A stretch of 64,000 bases of DNA from Capronia americana (lineage: Eukaryota > Ascomycota > Eurotiomycetes > Chaetothyriales > Herpotrichiellaceae): positions 186,001 to 250,000 of the forward strand of contig JADWQD010000021.1 of assembly GCA_016110215.1 (NCBI GenBank), written 5' to 3'. This document shows positions 22,248-34,039 of the stretch, piece by piece. A model generated the notes under the pieces. The model was not told where the DNA came from. It saw only the letters and a list, made by a program, of their open reading frames with translations, and searched no databases. Position 1 is the first letter of the stretch. The number at the start of each line of letters is the position of its first letter. Made by a program: the position numbers and the translations under genes.

Positions 22248-24915
22248 ATGTTTCGGCGAGGGCACGTGACGCGACTCATCACTGCACACAGAACCAGAGC
22301 CACCAATACCACCAATACCCACACGACAATATTTAACGGCCTCGATTCCCCACTCAGACACCTCAGCATGAGCCACCAGAAGAAGGCCAGTCTCAATCCT
22401 CATGATCTTTGGGGGGTTCTGAAGGGCGACAACATGAGTCACAACGGTACCCCCGCCGGCACTGACTCATCCCTGCCTCCATCAAAGACATCAAACAGAC
22501 CCGTGAGCCCAACGTCAAACAAGAAAGTCCCGGGCAGGCCAAAAGAAATGTCTTCTCACGCAGCCGCTGCGGCTCATCAAGCCCCCAAATCATTGCCCGA
22601 TTTCGTACTGGAGAGAAACCAGTTCTTCGATCAGCTGAAGAAGGAGTATGACCAAGAACTCGCCGGCAGGGATAAACCCGCAATTCAGATCAAGCTCATT
22701 CCTGCCCCCGGCCAGGAAACCACAGTCGAGGGCAAAGTATGGGAGACCACACCCGGCCAGCTATTGAAGAACGTCCCCAAAGATCGCGCTGGTCAAATCG
22801 TGGTTGCCAAAGTCAACGACGTGCTCTGGGATTTGGACCGGCCGCTCGAGAAGGATAGCAAGGTCTCCTACCTCACCTTCAGTGACCCCGACGGCCGAGA
22901 TGTATTCTGGCACTCCTCCGCTCACGTTCTCGGTGAATGCGCCGAGCACGAGTATGGGTGTCGTCTGTCCCACGGCCCTCCCACAGCAATGGGTTTCTTC
23001 TACGACATGGCTCTTGAACCCGGTCACGCCGTTCGCGAAACAGAGTGGCCCAGCCTCGAGAACCGTGCAAAGAAGTTCACCAAGGAGAAGCAAGCCTTCG
23101 AGCGCCTTGAAGTTTCCAAGGACAATCTGCGCAAGATGTTCGGCTACAGCAAGTACAAGATGCACTACATTGAGAAGTTTGTGCCCGATGGCGAGTCCTC
23201 TACGGTCTACCGCAACGGCACGCTGGTCGACTTGTGCCAGGGTCCCCACATCCAAAACACCCGAAAAATCGAGTCTTTCAAAATCATGAAGAACAGTTCC
23301 GCCTACTTCTTGGGTGACCAAAACAACGACTCCCTCCAGCGCATCCACGGCGTCGCCTTTCCCACGAAACAACAACTCAAAGAATGGGAGAACTTCCTCG
23401 AGGAAGCCAAGAAGCGCGATCACCAAGTCATCGGCCAACAGCAGAAACTATTCATGTTCAGCCAGGTGTCTCCGGGTTCCCCATTTCTTCTGCCACACGG
23501 CACGCGCATCTTCAATGCCCTCCAAGCCATGCTCCGCGACCAATACTGGGAAAGAGGCTACCAAGAAGTCCAAAGCCCCAACATGTACAACGTCGAGCTG
23601 TGGAAAACGTCCGGCCACTGGCAGCACTACCAAGACGACATGTTCCGGGTGCAAGTGAAAGACGACTCGGCCGACCCAATGCCGCTCTCCGACAAGAAAC
23701 CCGACGGTAAGACCCCCCTCGCAGAGATCAAGGACAAGGACAAAGACAAAGGTATCTTCGCTCTTAAGCCCATGAACTGTCCGGGCCACTGCATCATGTT
23801 CCGCGACGAGGACCGCAGCTACCGGGACCTACCGTGGCGAGTCGCCGACTTTGGCGTCCTCCACAGAAACGAAGCCTCGGGTGCTCTCTCTGGCCTCACC
23901 CGTGTCCGAAAGTTCCAACAAGACGACACGCACATTTTCTGCACAAATGAGCAAGTCCAAAGTGAAATTGAGGGCCTCTTCGATTTCATGTCCCACGTCT
24001 ACGGCCTGTTCGGGTTCCCTTTCAAGCTCAAGTTCTCCACCCGACCGGAAGGATATATGGGCACCCTGGAGGAGTGGAACGCGGCCGAAGCGCGCCTGAG
24101 GCAGGCCCTCCAGAATTTCCGAGGCGACGACTGGGAGATGAACGAAGGAGACGGCGCGTTCTACGGCCCCAAAATCGACGTGACCATCTCCGACGCCCTC
24201 GGCCGAGAATACCAGTGCGCGACCATCCAGCTCGACTTCCAAGGCCCGCAGAACTTCCGCCTCGAGTACGCCACGGCCGAGGGCGGCGAAACTAGCAGCC
24301 ACGCCGACCAGAAAGACCGCGACCGCGACCCTAAAGCCCTCGGCGTAGGCAGGGCTCGACCAGTCATGATCCACCGCGCCATCGTCGGCAGCTTCGAGCG
24401 CTTCATCGCCATCCTGTGCGAGCATTTCGCGGGCAAGTGGCCGTTCTGGCTCTCTCCGCGCCAGATCCTCGTCATCCCCGTCATGAAGGCGGCGGAAGAT
24501 TACGTGCGCGAGATCCAGGCCATCTTCCACAAGGCGCGCATGTACGTCGACATTGACGTCAGCGGGAACACGCTGCAGAAAAAGATCCGAAGCGGCCAGC
24601 TCGCGCAGTATAATTTCATTTTCGGTGCGTATAGTAGTACTAATCTGACCCTTGGCTTATAAACCTCCCTCCGTTCCCCTTGATTTGATGTTCCCTTTCC
24701 TCGTAGCCTAGCCTCCCCTAGCCTAACCTCGCTAATCCCGCGAAACAGTCGTCGGCGCCAAAGAACAAGAAACCCGCACGGTCAACATCCGCAACCGCGA
24801 CGACCAAGCCACCCAGAAGATGGGCGAGCTCATCCCGCTGGAGAAGGCGCTCGAACGGCTCACCAAGCTGAGGGACGAGAGACGGCTCGAGAACAAGATC
24901 GACATGAGTGAGTAG
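22248..24915 (+). CDS. THS1: Threonyl-tRNA synthetase
   Basis: Class II aminoacyl-tRNA synthetase charging tRNA-Thr. One 124-bp intron (24625-24748); from the ATG at 22248 it encodes 847 residues. A TGS domain (about residues 115-195) precedes the editing domain, whose HSSAHVLGECAEHEYG contains the zinc-type HxxxH motif, followed by the catalytic core (GSPFLLPHGTRIFNAL motif 1-like, MNCPGHCIMF, RVADFGVLHRNEASG motif 2, RPVMIHRAIVGSFERF motif 3). The anticodon-binding domain begins at WLSPRQILVIPV and continues after the splice with VVGAKEQETRTVNIR. Three in-frame ATGs are candidates: 22164, 22248 (MFRRGHVTRLITAHRTR, an Arg-rich presequence-like tail) and 22368 (MSHQKKASLN). The last two suggest dual mitochondrial/cytosolic products from one gene. 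Confidence 0.96.
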
Positions 24916-25442
24916 GATTCACGACGTCAGGGTACCGGAGCCGAGAGCCAGGCCGCTGGTTCGGGGCGTCTGGACAGCCGAAATGCGCAGACGCCAAGCG
25001 TCGCTGGGACTCTAAAGGGGTGGTATGGAGATGTGTGTTGCGAGGTTTCCAATGCGATGTAGGGCTAGAGGGAAGGGAAGTTCACATTGAGGTAGACAGC
25101 AAAGAGCACGTGGTATGCACGGTGGTGAAGGAGGATTCCGGGCAAGATGATAGAGAAAGGCGTAGGCATACTGTATCCCTTTCGAAAGACTGACCAGTAT
25201 TGCTTGAGAGAATATCATCGCCGTCCTTATAACGAGTGCACGCGCAACACTTTCAATCCGGCTAAGTAAACCCGTGTCATTCGAAATGCCTCTTTCATAA
25301 GGGATGGAGTCTGCTCAGTCTAGTCTTCAGTGTTGTATTCAGGGCCGACTGAAAAGCTCATGGAATTTATATCTGTACAACGCAGATCCAGAATCGGTCG
25401 CGTTCTTCAACCCGATAGAAAACTCAAGGAACGTGCATAAAT
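24916..25442. other. Intergenic between convergent genes, nothing seen
   Basis: Holds the 3' ends of ThrRS and the Bsd2-like gene. Short ORFs only; no motif. Confidence 0.5.
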
Positions 25443-26602
25443 TCAAGCAGCTTGCTCGGGAGTCTCGCCCTCAGCAACAACCGGGACAGGCAATCCTCTC
25501 GAGGGAGACTGCAAAACCAGCGCCTCATGCCTCCTCGCGCGTAGAAAATCAGACACCGCTCTTATCAGAATAAACCAGCCAATAATCATGAGAATGTAAG
25601 ATATCCAATCCGCACTTGTAAAGCCGCCCATCCCGCCACTTTCTCCGGACGAATCTGTTTGTCCGTCCACGGCGTTGGGGTCGAAATTGTGACTGTTTGG
25701 GTCTGGTGGTCCTGTGTTGGTGAACTGACCGGGATTTCCGGTGTCGGATGACCCGCCTCCGGTACCACTCATGTAGAAGCCGTATTGAACCAGCGTTAAA
25801 CCCAGACCAGCCCGGCTACCATGCTTCGCGGCATGTGTAGTGTGGAGGAGATAAGTAAGCAGGAAGCCAACGAGTTGGAACGACATGGAGATCATGCCGT
25901 TCCAGACGAAGGAGAAAACTGAGCCGACAGGGAGACCGTCAACATAGACTTCGTCCGAGGACATGCCGGGAGCGAGGATTGTGGTTTCCCAGTATGGCGG
26001 GGTCGCATCTGCAGCGGCTTGTTCGTAGGTCTAGGAAGCAGTCAGAATCGGACATAACGAAGCGCCACGCGAGTACTTACGGGAGGCTTTTCTTCGAGTT
26101 GTTCACCACGTTCCGGCTTCGCGGACAGGTTTGCAAAAACGCCGTCTGTGGCTCTCATAGACTCTGGCATGGGTCGGAAAGCAGGCAATTCGGTGACTCT
26201 GCGCTCAATGACAGGCGCCGGGCGAGTCGTGGGAGCAGAGGTGGTCGAAGGGGCGACATCCTGTCTGCTGAGTCCCGTGTCGGCTCTCATCAAACGTTGT
26301 CTATCGTCGCCATCGTTTTCTGCGTCAGACGCCTCGCCATCGTCGAACGTGTCCTCCAGGTGGTCTCGATCGGTTTCTGGTGATAACGGGTCTTGGCTTA
26401 GTAGGCGCCTGGAACTGGGCGACGACGCTCGGGATCGGAACGACGGCGGGGGTGAGGATGGGGTCGGGTGAGGCGAGTCGGGAGAGATAGGAGAGTCTTC
26501 ATCGTGATCGTGTGAATTCAACTACGACATGCCTGTTAGTTGATGAAACCGATCTGCTGGGGACAGACGAGGACATACGGCTTCATATCGCTGAGGGGCC
26601 AT
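25443..26602 (-). CDS. BSD2: Bsd2/Ndfip-type ubiquitin-ligase adaptor
   Basis: Membrane adaptor that brings Rsp5/Nedd4-type ubiquitin ligases to cargo at Golgi and endosome; yeast Bsd2 controls metal transporters. Introns 26522-26578 and 26031-26080 give 350 residues; the first exon has only 24 nt (MAPQRYEA). A long acidic, Ser/Pro-rich disordered N-terminus ends in EEKPPTYEQAAAD, and the second splice creates this PPTY (PPxY) ligase-binding motif, with TPPYWETT just after it. Then come GLPVGSVFSFVWNGMISMSF and two further hydrophobic segments (LVGFLLTYLLHTTHAA; WISYILMIIGWFILIRAV), the three-helix Ndfip domain. C-terminal tail is short. Housekeeping gene. Confidence 0.9.
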
Positions 26603-26997
26603 CGCAGGCCAGGCGCTTCCGTAGGTGTGTCCTCAGCTATAGCACAATCCCGCTGGAGCGTGTAAGGATGGCGGCAAGGAGGTCGGGCTGATCTGGTATA
26701 TGAGGTGAGAGAGGGAATTAGGACCCCGAGGTGATGAATGATGAGTGAGGAAGGAATGAGGTGGAAGTGAAGGGAGTGCGTGAGTGACACAGCCTCAGCC
26801 GCCCTCGGCCTCGTTGTGTTTGGGCGAGACGCCCTCCAGCGCCACTGACTAGGCCAGTTAAAGCCTAGCCTGGATTTGGCATCGAGAACGTCATTCAGGT
26901 GATTCTGATTCTGCTATCAACAGTGTACGAGTCCTGTGTTCTGGGTACTGCGTGTCCTCACACAACTCCCACCACACAGCTCAGACAGAGTTTCGCA
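26603..26997. promoter_or_regulatory. Divergent promoter region, BSD2 / CBP6-like
   Basis: About 395 bp between divergent start codons. The ORF at 26536-26790 (minus) overlaps the BSD2 first exon and is a shadow. No clear core element recognised. Confidence 0.4.
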
Positions 26998-27460
26998 ATG
27001 GCTGCAAATAACTCCGTGAGCATGGTCAGATTCCCTGACTCTGGACCATCCCCGCTGACCCTCCCATCAGGTCATCCTCAAGCACTGGGCGCGCATCATT
27101 AAACAATGGCCCGTTGACCGCGTCCGCCCAGCACACGTCCATTTCCAAAAGGTCATGCAATCGCGTCTGCAGAAGCTCCAGAACCCTGCTGCTGCTGCAA
27201 CCAACGTCAAATCCAACGATGCTCAAGCGATCCCCGTCGAGCCATTCAATGAACAGACGGAATTGAGACAAGTCAATGCTCTTTATGCGCTGTTGGAAAA
27301 CCAATTCGAGAAAGAATACCCTATCCCGCAGCGGATTCGACACCCGAGGAGCAGTGTGTCACATTACGATGATTTGATCAAGGAGCTAGATGAGGCGCCA
27401 GGTCGGTCATGGTTCACAAACGTCTGGAATCGTCTGAAGGGCTCTGTTCGGCTTCGATGA
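26998..27460 (+). CDS. Cbp6/UQCC2-like complex III assembly factor
   Basis: Small mitochondrial protein related to Cbp6/UQCC2, which supports cytochrome b synthesis and early bc1 complex assembly. One 55-bp intron (27016-27070) after a six-codon first exon (MAANNS) gives 135 residues. Exon 2 starts with VILKHWARIIKQWPVDRVRP, the conserved helical core with a Trp-Pro-x-Asp-Arg centre, and later reads ELRQVNALYALLENQF and YDDLIKELDEAPGRSW. No transmembrane segment and no strong presequence. Identification rests on overall pattern and size, not on catalytic residues, so a related LYR-like family is possible. Confidence 0.75.
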
Positions 27461-29012
27461 GCGCGATGCGATGGATGATTTCCGAAAACAACTAGGCGGT
27501 GACAACTGCAGGTGCCTTCCAACCACTGGGCGATGACAATTACAGACGTCCTTCAGTCCGTGCTCAGAGCACCCCTGCAGGCTTAATCGATCAACCATCA
27601 ACAGCCATCTGGAGGCCCAAATATTACACCCAGCCTTTAACGTGGTACCTCACATCAGAAGTGACTGCCGATAAATACTGGCCTCAAACTTGACGTACTC
27701 GGGGGAATCGACACAGTGAACCGGCCGTCAAAGGGCCCAGTCGTTTCCTTCGAGGAGTGCTTGCCGGACCGGGGAGAGGTGTTCTCTATATCTGGCAATG
27801 GGGAGCGTCTTTTCAGAACGCATTCTTGGTAGAAATACGACCTGAAACCGACCCTAGCTAGTGTTGGAATGGTGTCTCCCGCTTCGGGAGCAGGTTGCTC
27901 AACAGCCATCGTTGAACGGGACCCTAGAAGCGATGCGTGAGCATTTGCCTACGCAGTTAGGAGTTCGACGCCACGTGTTTCGGTCAAGAGGTGGCATCTG
28001 TGGGTGGACAGGCGAAAGAGTGCGACGGCAACACCGCGAGATATACAAGCACGTCGGAACAGCAGTCTATAGTGAGAAGTTGTACGATGGTGCCAAGTTC
28101 AAGTTCACAAATTGGGACACCCTCTCCGATGGCAACTGTGCTGCCTTGTTTTCCCTGTCTTCCTCGCAGAGTGACAGACGGAGGATGTATCTCTGCTGTT
28201 TCCATGTGGAGGCCGTTCGCATCGCTTCTGCTAGCTTGAGTGTCGGTTGATCAATAACAACTATTACTCTGCCACGCTGCCCTGCTTCAGCGTACTATTA
28301 CCGGCCCAGACTCATCCGTACCTGCCATCTACAGACTGCACGTGGTGGGTTCACGACCCATTCCCCAAGTATGCGGTCACCTGGAAGTATTTCTTGCTTA
28401 CGCCCATCCTGCGACGTAGGTCGGAAGGAGCTTCGTTTCGACTCCGACTCGCTCCCAGCCTCCCTCTATCAGATCTGCCTCCTGCGCGTCGATAGGAGGA
28501 GCGTATCAAGGGGATATTATGAATGGCGATGCCAGCTCATATGAGTGGGAAACTTGGGAACTTCTGTCTCGAAGATGTGACCGTGAGGTCTTCACAGGAA
28601 CTGTATATCAGGCCATGAAAAAGAACAATCGGGCAAAGCAGATTGTGCACTTTGCCATCTTCGCATTCGTTTCATAGTTGCGGTCACCACTGTGTCCAGC
28701 TCGGTGTCCTGTGCTTCGCGGGGAGGAACGCTGCGCAACGCGATGAAAGCTTGATGAAAGCTTCAATGACGACGATGTATCTCGCCGCGACATAGAGCAA
28801 AAGCAGGACATGCAAGAGTAGCGCGCTCCACCGGGGCATACGCATATCTCGTTCCGGATCGAAGAGCTTACGGGGGACATCCCGAAAACACATCCCGCAC
28901 AGCTTTGGTCATTTATACCACACTAGATGTACGCAGCATCCAGCATGTAACTCGATTCCGGCTGCGAAATGCCGCGCGACATCTGTGCGTCCGCATGCTG
29001 TGTCTCGAGTAC
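27461..29012. other. Long intergenic gap, no supported gene
   Basis: About 1.5 kb between convergent genes. Several overlapping ORFs of 60-130 codons on both strands (largest 27861-28250, plus) have no recognisable family. A short direct repeat GATGAAAGCTT occurs twice near 28740-28762. Nothing else is seen. Confidence 0.45.
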
Positions 29013-30173
29013 TCATATCTTGCTCCCCAGCCTACTGGCACCTCCTCCTGGCGCCGCGTCCATCCCACTGACCCTCTCGTCCTCTAGACTCTGCTTGACA
29101 AACCTGACCATTTCGTCAACCATCCGACTGGGCACCTCATGGCCCACGCCATCAAACACCATATCCTCGAGCACGAGACCCGAGCCTTCGAACCAGCCTC
29201 CCTTGCCACTCACAGTCTTGAGCCAATCGATGAACGGCTTCGAGTGCGCGTAAGGTACGAGCTTGTCCGCACCGCCGGAAAGGTTTAAGATCCGCTTGTT
29301 TCCGAAACACCTCGTCATCACAGGCAACAAGACCTGCCTCTCCTCCTCGGTCAGACTCGTATGGAGATGCTCCTGGTCCTTCCGCCACTGCAAGCCGGGC
29401 AATGACCAAATCAGGCCTGCGGGATCGGATTTCTTCACCGCCTCGATCAGCGAGGGAGGGAAATCGGCCGACCCCAAAAAGTCTCGTCCTGGGGGAGACG
29501 AAGACGTCCACGTCTTCCGCTTCGACAGGCGTGCCCGGTCAGTCATCAATCGTGTGTAGTCTGGACATCCTATCGTGATGACCGCGGCAGAGAAGCGGGC
29601 GTCGTGCATGAGGACGTGCCACGCCGCGTGACCACCAAGCGATATCCCCAGGACTAGATTCTGCACAATCCGTCTCGCGTCGCTTGGTTCGGGAAAGATA
29701 TATCCTGGCAGGAAGTCAAGGAGTAACGAAGTATCCTGCGCCGTGCCAGTGTAGCAGGAGAACATGTCTGATGCATGATGCTCATTGCCCGACCGCCACG
29801 CCTCGTTCGCGATCGCAGACACGAGCCGGGAGCCGTGGTTTCTCTGATCAAACGAGACCGCTATCAGTCCCTTCCTCTTCTTGCCTGTACTCGACTTTTG
29901 CTGCTTGTTCCACTCCGCAATAAGATGTGCCGCAAAGGGAGCCATGCTCGCCTGCGTCTGAAGTCGCGGGTGGAGGAGCCATAATACCGAGACATCAGTG
30001 ACATCTGAGGGTAGTTCGTCGAGGCCGAAGACTGTCACCAGGATTCCTGCGATATGGTGTGTACATGATGACACAGGTTCTGGATGAGGGATCGAGTGGG
30101 CAGTTGAGCCTCCGCTCTTCGTCGGCGGCGAGCCGTAGGTAGACTCCACGGGGTTCGGCGTCGCCTTTGACAT
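29013..30173 (-). CDS. Alpha/beta hydrolase
   Basis: Single-exon 386-residue protein of the alpha/beta-hydrolase fold. The likely catalytic triad is visible: Ser in the nucleophile elbow VLGISLGGHAAW (about residue 175), Asp in LSGGADKLVPYAHS and His in FDGVGHEVPSRM. An oxyanion-type segment near residue 110 reads GLIAVSFDQRNHGSR, where the DQRNHG motif is frequent in esterase-like members. No signal peptide. The substrate cannot be told; it sits inside the housekeeping block and is probably not part of the catabolic cluster. Confidence 0.85.
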   Translation of the reverse strand: MSKATPNPVESTYGSPPTKSGGSTAHSIPHPEPVSSCTHHIAGILVTVFGLDELPSDVTDVSVLWLLHPRLQTQASMAPFAAHLIAEWNKQQKSSTGKKRKGLIAVSFDQRNHGSRLVSAIANEAWRSGNEHHASDMFSCYTGTAQDTSLLLDFLPGYIFPEPSDARRIVQNLVLGISLGGHAAWHVLMHDARFSAAVITIGCPDYTRLMTDRARLSKRKTWTSSSPPGRDFLGSADFPPSLIEAVKKSDPAGLIWSLPGLQWRKDQEHLHTSLTEEERQVLLPVMTRCFGNKRILNLSGGADKLVPYAHSKPFIDWLKTVSGKGGWFEGSGLVLEDMVFDGVGHEVPSRMVDEMVRFVKQSLEDERVSGMDAAPGGGASRLGSKI

Positions 30174-30737
30174 CCTGCGACGATAGCGATGGGAGCAGCG
30201 GCAAGATGGTGGGAATCAGAGAGTGTCGGGAGGGAAAACCCTCGAGTCAACCGAGAATGAAGCATTGAAGGATGTGCCGCGGTTGTCCCTCTGCCGGTAT
30301 GCGGAGAACGCTTCACATGAATTTCCCCGAGGCCGGCGACAACGGCATTGGTGCCGAGTATTGCCAGGCATTACGAGGTCCTAGGTGCATATTCAGGCAT
30401 CAAGGGGCCGTAACCTCAAGATGTTTGATGCTTTGCTACGACAATATTGGCTCAAGTATATACAGTTCGAGAATACAAACATTCGGGGCACGCCAGGCCG
30501 CTCCCTAGCGCAACGTGATGGTCTTCGTGGTGTGCGGCAGGGCTCTTGCGTAGAATTCCACTCAGATCTCTAACTGCCCTGCGGACAGACTACCTGGTAT
30601 CCCAGCCCGCAATTCATTCGTCAGAAGTGTCGCTGCGTTTGACGAACCATATCTGTTTTTCTCCGGCCTCGGACTCTGTCATGAGCTCTCTTCGGAAAAG
30701 ACATCACCAGCCTTCCGCCGCCTCCTATCTGTCTCCA
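30174..30737. other. Intergenic, nothing seen
   Basis: Promoter of the hydrolase and 3' region of the Nab3-like gene, both minus strand. Only short unsupported ORFs. Confidence 0.45.
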
Positions 30738-33308
30738 TTATCTGTTGTACCTAGCCAAGGTATCCATGATGTTCTGCACATTCTGTTGTGACTGCTGTTG
30801 TCCAACCCCGTAAGCGGGCGCAGCAGGCCCGTAACCATGCTGTGTAGGCGACTGTTGCTGGTGAGGGGGAATCTGCTGGTGACGAGCGACATTGCTGAGA
30901 AGACCGGCCAGATCAGGGGTCGGCTTCCCACCGGGGGAGGCACTGTTCGGCTGAGAGTCACCGGGCTGTCGCAGGTTTGCCAGCAGCTGCTGCAGATTTG
31001 GAGCAGCCGTGGCCGAACTGGGGGTCACGGGTGTCTGAGCCTGGTTCTGATACTGAGCGTTCTGGTTGTACTGGTACGGATGGTGTTGCTGGGGTTGTGG
31101 AGGGTAAGCCGCCGGGGGGTACTGAGGTGGCGGGGCGTATCCATAATGATTCTGTGGTGGATAGCCTTGAGGCGGATGATACGACTGTGGACTTTGATGC
31201 AAAGCTCCTCGTTCTTTCTGTCGTGCACTGAGGACAATGTCGGCAGCGACGGTAACGTCAAGGTCAACGTACTCGTTGAAGCTAACATTCGTCGTCCCTT
31301 GGCTCCTGTCAAAAACTTGCAACGGGATTTTGCTGTTGTACTGATTCGCTTGCACAAGTTTGACCACACCTTGCACACCTTCGATGATTTGACGTTTCAC
31401 AACGGCAGAAAGAGGCAATCGAGCGCTGAGCCATATCGTGGACGCACGCAGGCCCTTGTTGCGGAACCCTTGCTCAATCCAGTTGATGAAGCTCTGCGCG
31501 ACGGATGGTTCAAGGATGAGGATTTGCACATCTGGGGCATCACGTGGATCTCTTCGCGGTAGAGGGAGGGTAGCTTCCTCGTCGTAACTTCCTTGAGGAG
31601 GGGGATACGGGAACGCTGTAGTGTAGGGCGAGTTCGGTCTTCCACCAGCACTAAAGTGAGGGCTCTGAGCAGGAGGCCGATGATCTTCCCGGGAACGATA
31701 GGCTCTTGCTGGGGAAGGCGAGCGTCTGTAGTCGCTTTGCCGACCGCGCTCGTCCCGAAAATCACTGTAGTTTGGACGGTCAAACCGATCGTTCTGGCGT
31801 GCAACTCGGCGGTCAGGTGACCGAGATCGGCGCCTCTTATTTCCTTGCTGTCCTTGCTGATTTCTGGTGTTCTTTTGAGGCTTCGACACCTCCAAATGTA
31901 CCTTTCTGCCTCGTATCTCTACACCTTGTTCTGCCTGGAGAGCTGCATGGCACGACGAGGCCTCCAGGTATTGAACAAATCCGTAGGCCTGCTTGATGGA
32001 AATCTGAGCAAGCCTCCCATGCTTGTGAAAGATGTGGAAAATGTCACGCTTGGTCACCTTTTCACTTGGTAAGTTACCCACAAAGAGTCGAGAACCTGAC
32101 GGAAACTTGTCCCATATCCCTTCGGTCACGTATCTTCTTTCGTCTTCAAGGAAAGAGTCGTATAGCGCTTGGGTACGTGGCGTCCACGGTCTTTCCATCG
32201 GTTCTGCTGATCTTGTCGCTTCCGAAGGTTGGAGAGATTGAGCTGGAGATATGGGTGACATTTGATTGCCAGCCTGAGGCCATGCGACCGCGCCCGGGGC
32301 TTGCATAGGAAGTGACTGTGGGAGAAAGGAGGCTGGAAAGGTCCCGGACGAGCCAACGCCATTAGCGTGACTGAAGGTATCAGGGCTCACAGGTTGGTGC
32401 TGCGCCTCTTGATTGACAAGCAGGGACTGTCTTTCTTGCGTTACCTGCTGGAATTGTCCTTGCTGGTCGCCACCGCTGACAGTAGGAAAAGTATAAACAC
32501 TGGGAGATTCCGAAGATGGGGCTTGCGTCGGTGGCTTTGGCGGTAGACCTGGAATTGGCAACACTGATTGCGCTCCTTGGTAAGTCAACGAAGCGGCAGT
32601 AGTAGGGGCAGAGACAGGGTCTGCAGCGGGAGCAGTAGAAGCAGATTGAGAAATAGTATCCAGAAGCGACTGGTAATCTACTCCACCTTGGTTTGACTGA
32701 GGTTCAAGCTTCACGGTGGGCTCTGAGTCAGACGAGCTCGCTGCAAGGGCGTTTTGTGTATTATTGTTGGCATCCGGATCGGTAGTGGGCTCAGGAGCTG
32801 GGTTCAAGCCATCGCTTGTGTGCGATTCATCTTCGGCATTGACGGGTTGATCTTGGGGTGGATTTGCATGGGCATCAGATGACTGTGGATATGTAGAAGC
32901 ATTTGCAAGTGCCGAAAGGAGATGCGCTTCGACGTTGGAATCAGTCTGGGTCATTTGGCCGTGTGTGGATGGGAATTGAGCAGGATCATTCAGACGAGCA
33001 TTTTCCTCCTCGGCGCCTCTCAGGAAATTCTGAACGGCGTCCTGCTCGTCCGCATTTGGTTCATTCGTATCATTCTCATTCATGGCGCGCGCAGAGTCTG
33101 AGTAAGGAGAGAAAGTCTGGTTATGCGGAATATTGTACGTTTCGGTATCATTGAAGACCGGATCCATCTGGTTCATCAGGACTGGGATGGTGGAAGGTTC
33201 AGGAAGATGGACCGGACGTGGAGATTCGGGCGTCTGATCTCTACCAAAGCGCTGAGCCTCGGGCGGGGGGTCTGCATCAGTCATGACGAGGCGCAGGAAG
33301 CGATGCAA
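30738..33308 (-). CDS. Nab3-like RNA-binding protein (RRM)
   Basis: Intronless 856-residue protein. About 400 N-terminal residues are disordered, rich in Asp/Glu, Gln, Pro and Ser. One RRM follows (about 405-475): SRLFVGNLPSEKVTKRDIF carries RNP2, and QAYGFVQYLEA carries RNP1. Next is an Arg/Ser-rich linker, then a domain at about 590-670 (DVQILILEPSVAQSFINWIE, later STIWLSARLPLSAVVKRQI) that resembles the anticodon-binding-like fold following the hnRNP-C-like RRM in NCOA5/Nab3-type proteins. The tail is Pro/Gln-rich, as in Nab3, which works with Nrd1 in termination of non-coding RNA transcription. Start is MHRFLRLVM at 33308 or the ATG at 33284 (MTDADPPPE). RRM certain, Nab3 orthology probable. 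Confidence 0.75.
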   Translation of the reverse strand: MHRFLRLVMTDADPPPEAQRFGRDQTPESPRPVHLPEPSTIPVLMNQMDPVFNDTETYNIPHNQTFSPYSDSARAMNENDTNEPNADEQDAVQNFLRGAEEENARLNDPAQFPSTHGQMTQTDSNVEAHLLSALANASTYPQSSDAHANPPQDQPVNAEDESHTSDGLNPAPEPTTDPDANNNTQNALAASSSDSEPTVKLEPQSNQGGVDYQSLLDTISQSASTAPAADPVSAPTTAASLTYQGAQSVLPIPGLPPKPPTQAPSSESPSVYTFPTVSGGDQQGQFQQVTQERQSLLVNQEAQHQPVSPDTFSHANGVGSSGTFPASFLPQSLPMQAPGAVAWPQAGNQMSPISPAQSLQPSEATRSAEPMERPWTPRTQALYDSFLEDERRYVTEGIWDKFPSGSRLFVGNLPSEKVTKRDIFHIFHKHGRLAQISIKQAYGFVQYLEASSCHAALQAEQGVEIRGRKVHLEVSKPQKNTRNQQGQQGNKRRRSRSPDRRVARQNDRFDRPNYSDFRDERGRQSDYRRSPSPARAYRSREDHRPPAQSPHFSAGGRPNSPYTTAFPYPPPQGSYDEEATLPLPRRDPRDAPDVQILILEPSVAQSFINWIEQGFRNKGLRASTIWLSARLPLSAVVKRQIIEGVQGVVKLVQANQYNSKIPLQVFDRSQGTTNVSFNEYVDLDVTVAADIVLSARQKERGALHQSPQSYHPPQGYPPQNHYGYAPPPQYPPAAYPPQPQQHHPYQYNQNAQYQNQAQTPVTPSSATAAPNLQQLLANLRQPGDSQPNSASPGGKPTPDLAGLLSNVARHQQIPPHQQQSPTQHGYGPAAPAYGVGQQQSQQNVQNIMDTLARYNR

Positions 33309-34039
33309 GTCATGTTAGAGCAAGGTGAAGGAGTGCGCTGCCAGGTCAGGCTGGTGACGCGGGGCAGATGCTCGAACAGTCAAGGGAGTCCAGCGACACC
33401 GACGCGTCAGAAAGAGACAAATGAGGGACGGAACAGAGGGTTTGAGCTTCAGGATCGAGATGAGATTGATGGTTTAGAGGACGACGAAGTGATGCGACTG
33501 ACTGCCGGCGAGAATCTGAGCAAGGCGCAGGAAAGGCAGAACTCTGCGAAAGCACGCCGCCGATTTTCGTCGAAGTTGCACTAGTCCATTTTGAGCCGCA
33601 TACCTGCGAGCCCCAAAGTCAATGCTTCTCCGTACCAAGTCACGCTATTATACTTGGTACGAGGTCTTGGCGCTACCTGGTCACGTGAATACATCACGTG
33701 TATCATGCCTGGCAGACTCACTTCCCCTTCCTCTTCCGGACAATCAACGCCTATCACTCCAAACTCGCCATCGACCAAGGATTTGCCCAGTTTCGTGTGC
33801 GATAGAGAGGCCGGAACTCACCGGCGTGTACTGTGTCTCAATTCGCCGTAAGTCTTCCTGATGGCCGGTGATCCATCTCACGGGCGGAATTGGTCACCGT
33901 CACTGCCGCAGACGTCTTCTGATGTCTCGGATCCCAGCTGGCATCATCCAGCTCACCTCTCTGGAAGAAATATCTAGGAATGCCTAAATCCGCTGCTTTT
34001 TCCCAAGCGTATGATTAGCTCAATAACATATCGGTCGTC
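33309..34039. other. Intergenic, boundary of housekeeping block and cluster
   Basis: About 730 bp between the Nab3-like start and the stop of the first fungal_trans regulator. ORFs 33346-33861 on both strands overlap and have no recognisable content. Confidence 0.45.

Noticed and set aside
23829..24530. 233-codon minus-strand ORF
   Set aside because: Exact antisense of the ThrRS catalytic and anticodon domains, a codon-bias shadow.
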